Assembly: GCA_021826035.1 (NCBI GenBank)
Contig: JAKBBE010000148.1
Location: forward strand, 1-6,367
Direction: 5' to 3'
From: Pseudomonadota bacterium
GTDB taxonomy: Bacteria > Pseudomonadota > Gammaproteobacteria > Steroidobacterales > Steroidobacteraceae
DNA length: 6,367 nt
Shown: in pieces, positions 5,605-6,367 of the stretch
How the letters are laid out: every line of letters starts with the position of its first letter
How positions within the stretch are numbered: position 1 is the stretch's first letter
Program-made: the position numbers and the translations under genes
The notes under the pieces: model-generated
What the model was told of the DNA's origin: nothing
What the model saw: the letters and a program-made list of their open reading frames with translations, nothing else
Database searches by the model: none

Positions 5605-6367
5605 CAGTTCGTTCCCGTGAAGAGTTCAGTTTCAGAGGATGGGGAAGCGACCGGCCCGGGGAAGGCGGCCCGTGCCGCATCGGCCCCGAAGCTCTCGCTC
5701 ATCCGCTCGGCGATGGCCGCGCGCGAAAGCCGGTGATTCTGCGTTCCCCGCGATTCGATCTTGATCGCGCCCATGAGCGCCGCGACCCGCCCGGTGGTTT
5801 CCCAGTCGAGCCCGTGCAGCAGGCCATAGAGCAGCCCGGCCCGGTAGGCGTCCCCGCAGCCGGTGGGATCGACCACGGCACGCGTCTTGGCGCAGGGAAT
5901 GTCGATGCGCCGCCCACCGGTGAAGATGCTCGAGCCCTGCGCCCCGCGCGTGACGATGAGCGCCTCGACGCGCTCGGCGACCTGCGGGCCGTTCAGGCCG
6001 GTCTTCTGCTGCAGCATCTGCCACTCGTAATCGTTGACCGCCACCCAGGTGGCCTGTTCGATGAAGCGCGCCAGCTCCGCACCATTGAACATCGGCAACC
6101 CCTGGCCGGGGTCGAACATGAACGGAATGCCGGCCGCGGCAAACTCGGCCGCATGCTCGATCATTCCGGTCCGCCCGTCCGGCGCGATCACCCCGAGCGT
6201 CATGCCGTGCGCCGCGCTCACCTTGTTCAGGTGCGAATGCTGCATCGCCCCGGGGTGAAAGGCGGTGATCTGGTTGTCGTCCAGATCGGTCGTGATGAAC
6301 GCCTGCGCCGTCAGCTCCTGCTCGACCACGCGCACGTGCTCGAGTGGAACGCCGGTGGCCTCGAGCC
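5604..6367 (-). CDS. PfkB-family kinase, probable adenosine kinase (N-terminus outside window)
   Basis: The frame stays open to the window edge and runs past the GTG at 6335: ten more codons ([10 protein letters not shown]) match the family, so the gene is cut by the window and 253 codons are seen. About 50-60 N-terminal residues are probably missing. [22 protein letters not shown] is typical of the bacterial adenosine-kinase-like branch of the PfkB (ribokinase) family. [10 protein letters not shown] and VNDYEW (the N-x-x-E Mg site) follow. The C-terminal PfkB signature [12 protein letters not shown] carries the catalytic Asp and the anion hole. The product would phosphorylate adenosine to AMP, removing one product of the AhcY reaction. 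The neighbours metK and ahcY support adenosine over a sugar as substrate, but sequence alone does not prove this. The stop overlaps the metK start by one base. Confidence 0.88.

Overview
The window reads as a chromosomal stretch of a high-GC proteobacterium, most likely a gammaproteobacterium (inference from gene content, protein style and the SAH riboswitch; the genus cannot be named). All six supported protein genes lie on the minus strand, so transcription runs from right to left. They use plain SD sequences, except the leftmost gene, which looks leaderless.

Right part (about 2779-6367): a methyl-cycle cluster. A PfkB-family kinase, probably an adenosine kinase and cut by the window edge, overlaps metK (SAM synthetase) by one base in a TGATG junction. 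metK is followed by a 20-bp inverted repeat, a small hairpin, a recognisable SAH riboswitch and then ahcY (S-adenosylhomocysteine hydrolase). MetK makes SAM, methyltransferases turn it into SAH, AhcY splits SAH into homocysteine and adenosine, and the kinase can remove the adenosine. The riboswitch lets ahcY respond to SAH separately from metK. Its pseudoknot strand and the strand that hides the ahcY SD are the same bases, which gives a simple ON switch.

Middle part (about 1465-2700): two small monocistronic units. One encodes a 67-residue basic protein with a GcrA/SANT-like helix-turn-helix pattern; it has a strong sigma70-type promoter and its own intrinsic terminator. The other encodes a 234-residue lipoprotein of unknown function, closed by a long perfect hairpin.

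Left part (1-1464): the first 168 codons of a class I SAM-dependent methyltransferase, with a perfect -10 box placed so that the mRNA should begin at the ATG. Between it and the lipoprotein gene is a gene-free stretch of about 870 bases made of tandem repeats. There are two full units of exactly 238 bases, a diverged 242-base unit, and a partial unit that stops at the terminator hairpin. Every unit can fold into the same nested RNA-like structure of about 100 nt: a closing stem, a middle stem and an apical hairpin with a C-rich loop. Some stems keep pairing through compensating changes. I do not recognise this element; it is the best candidate here for something undescribed.
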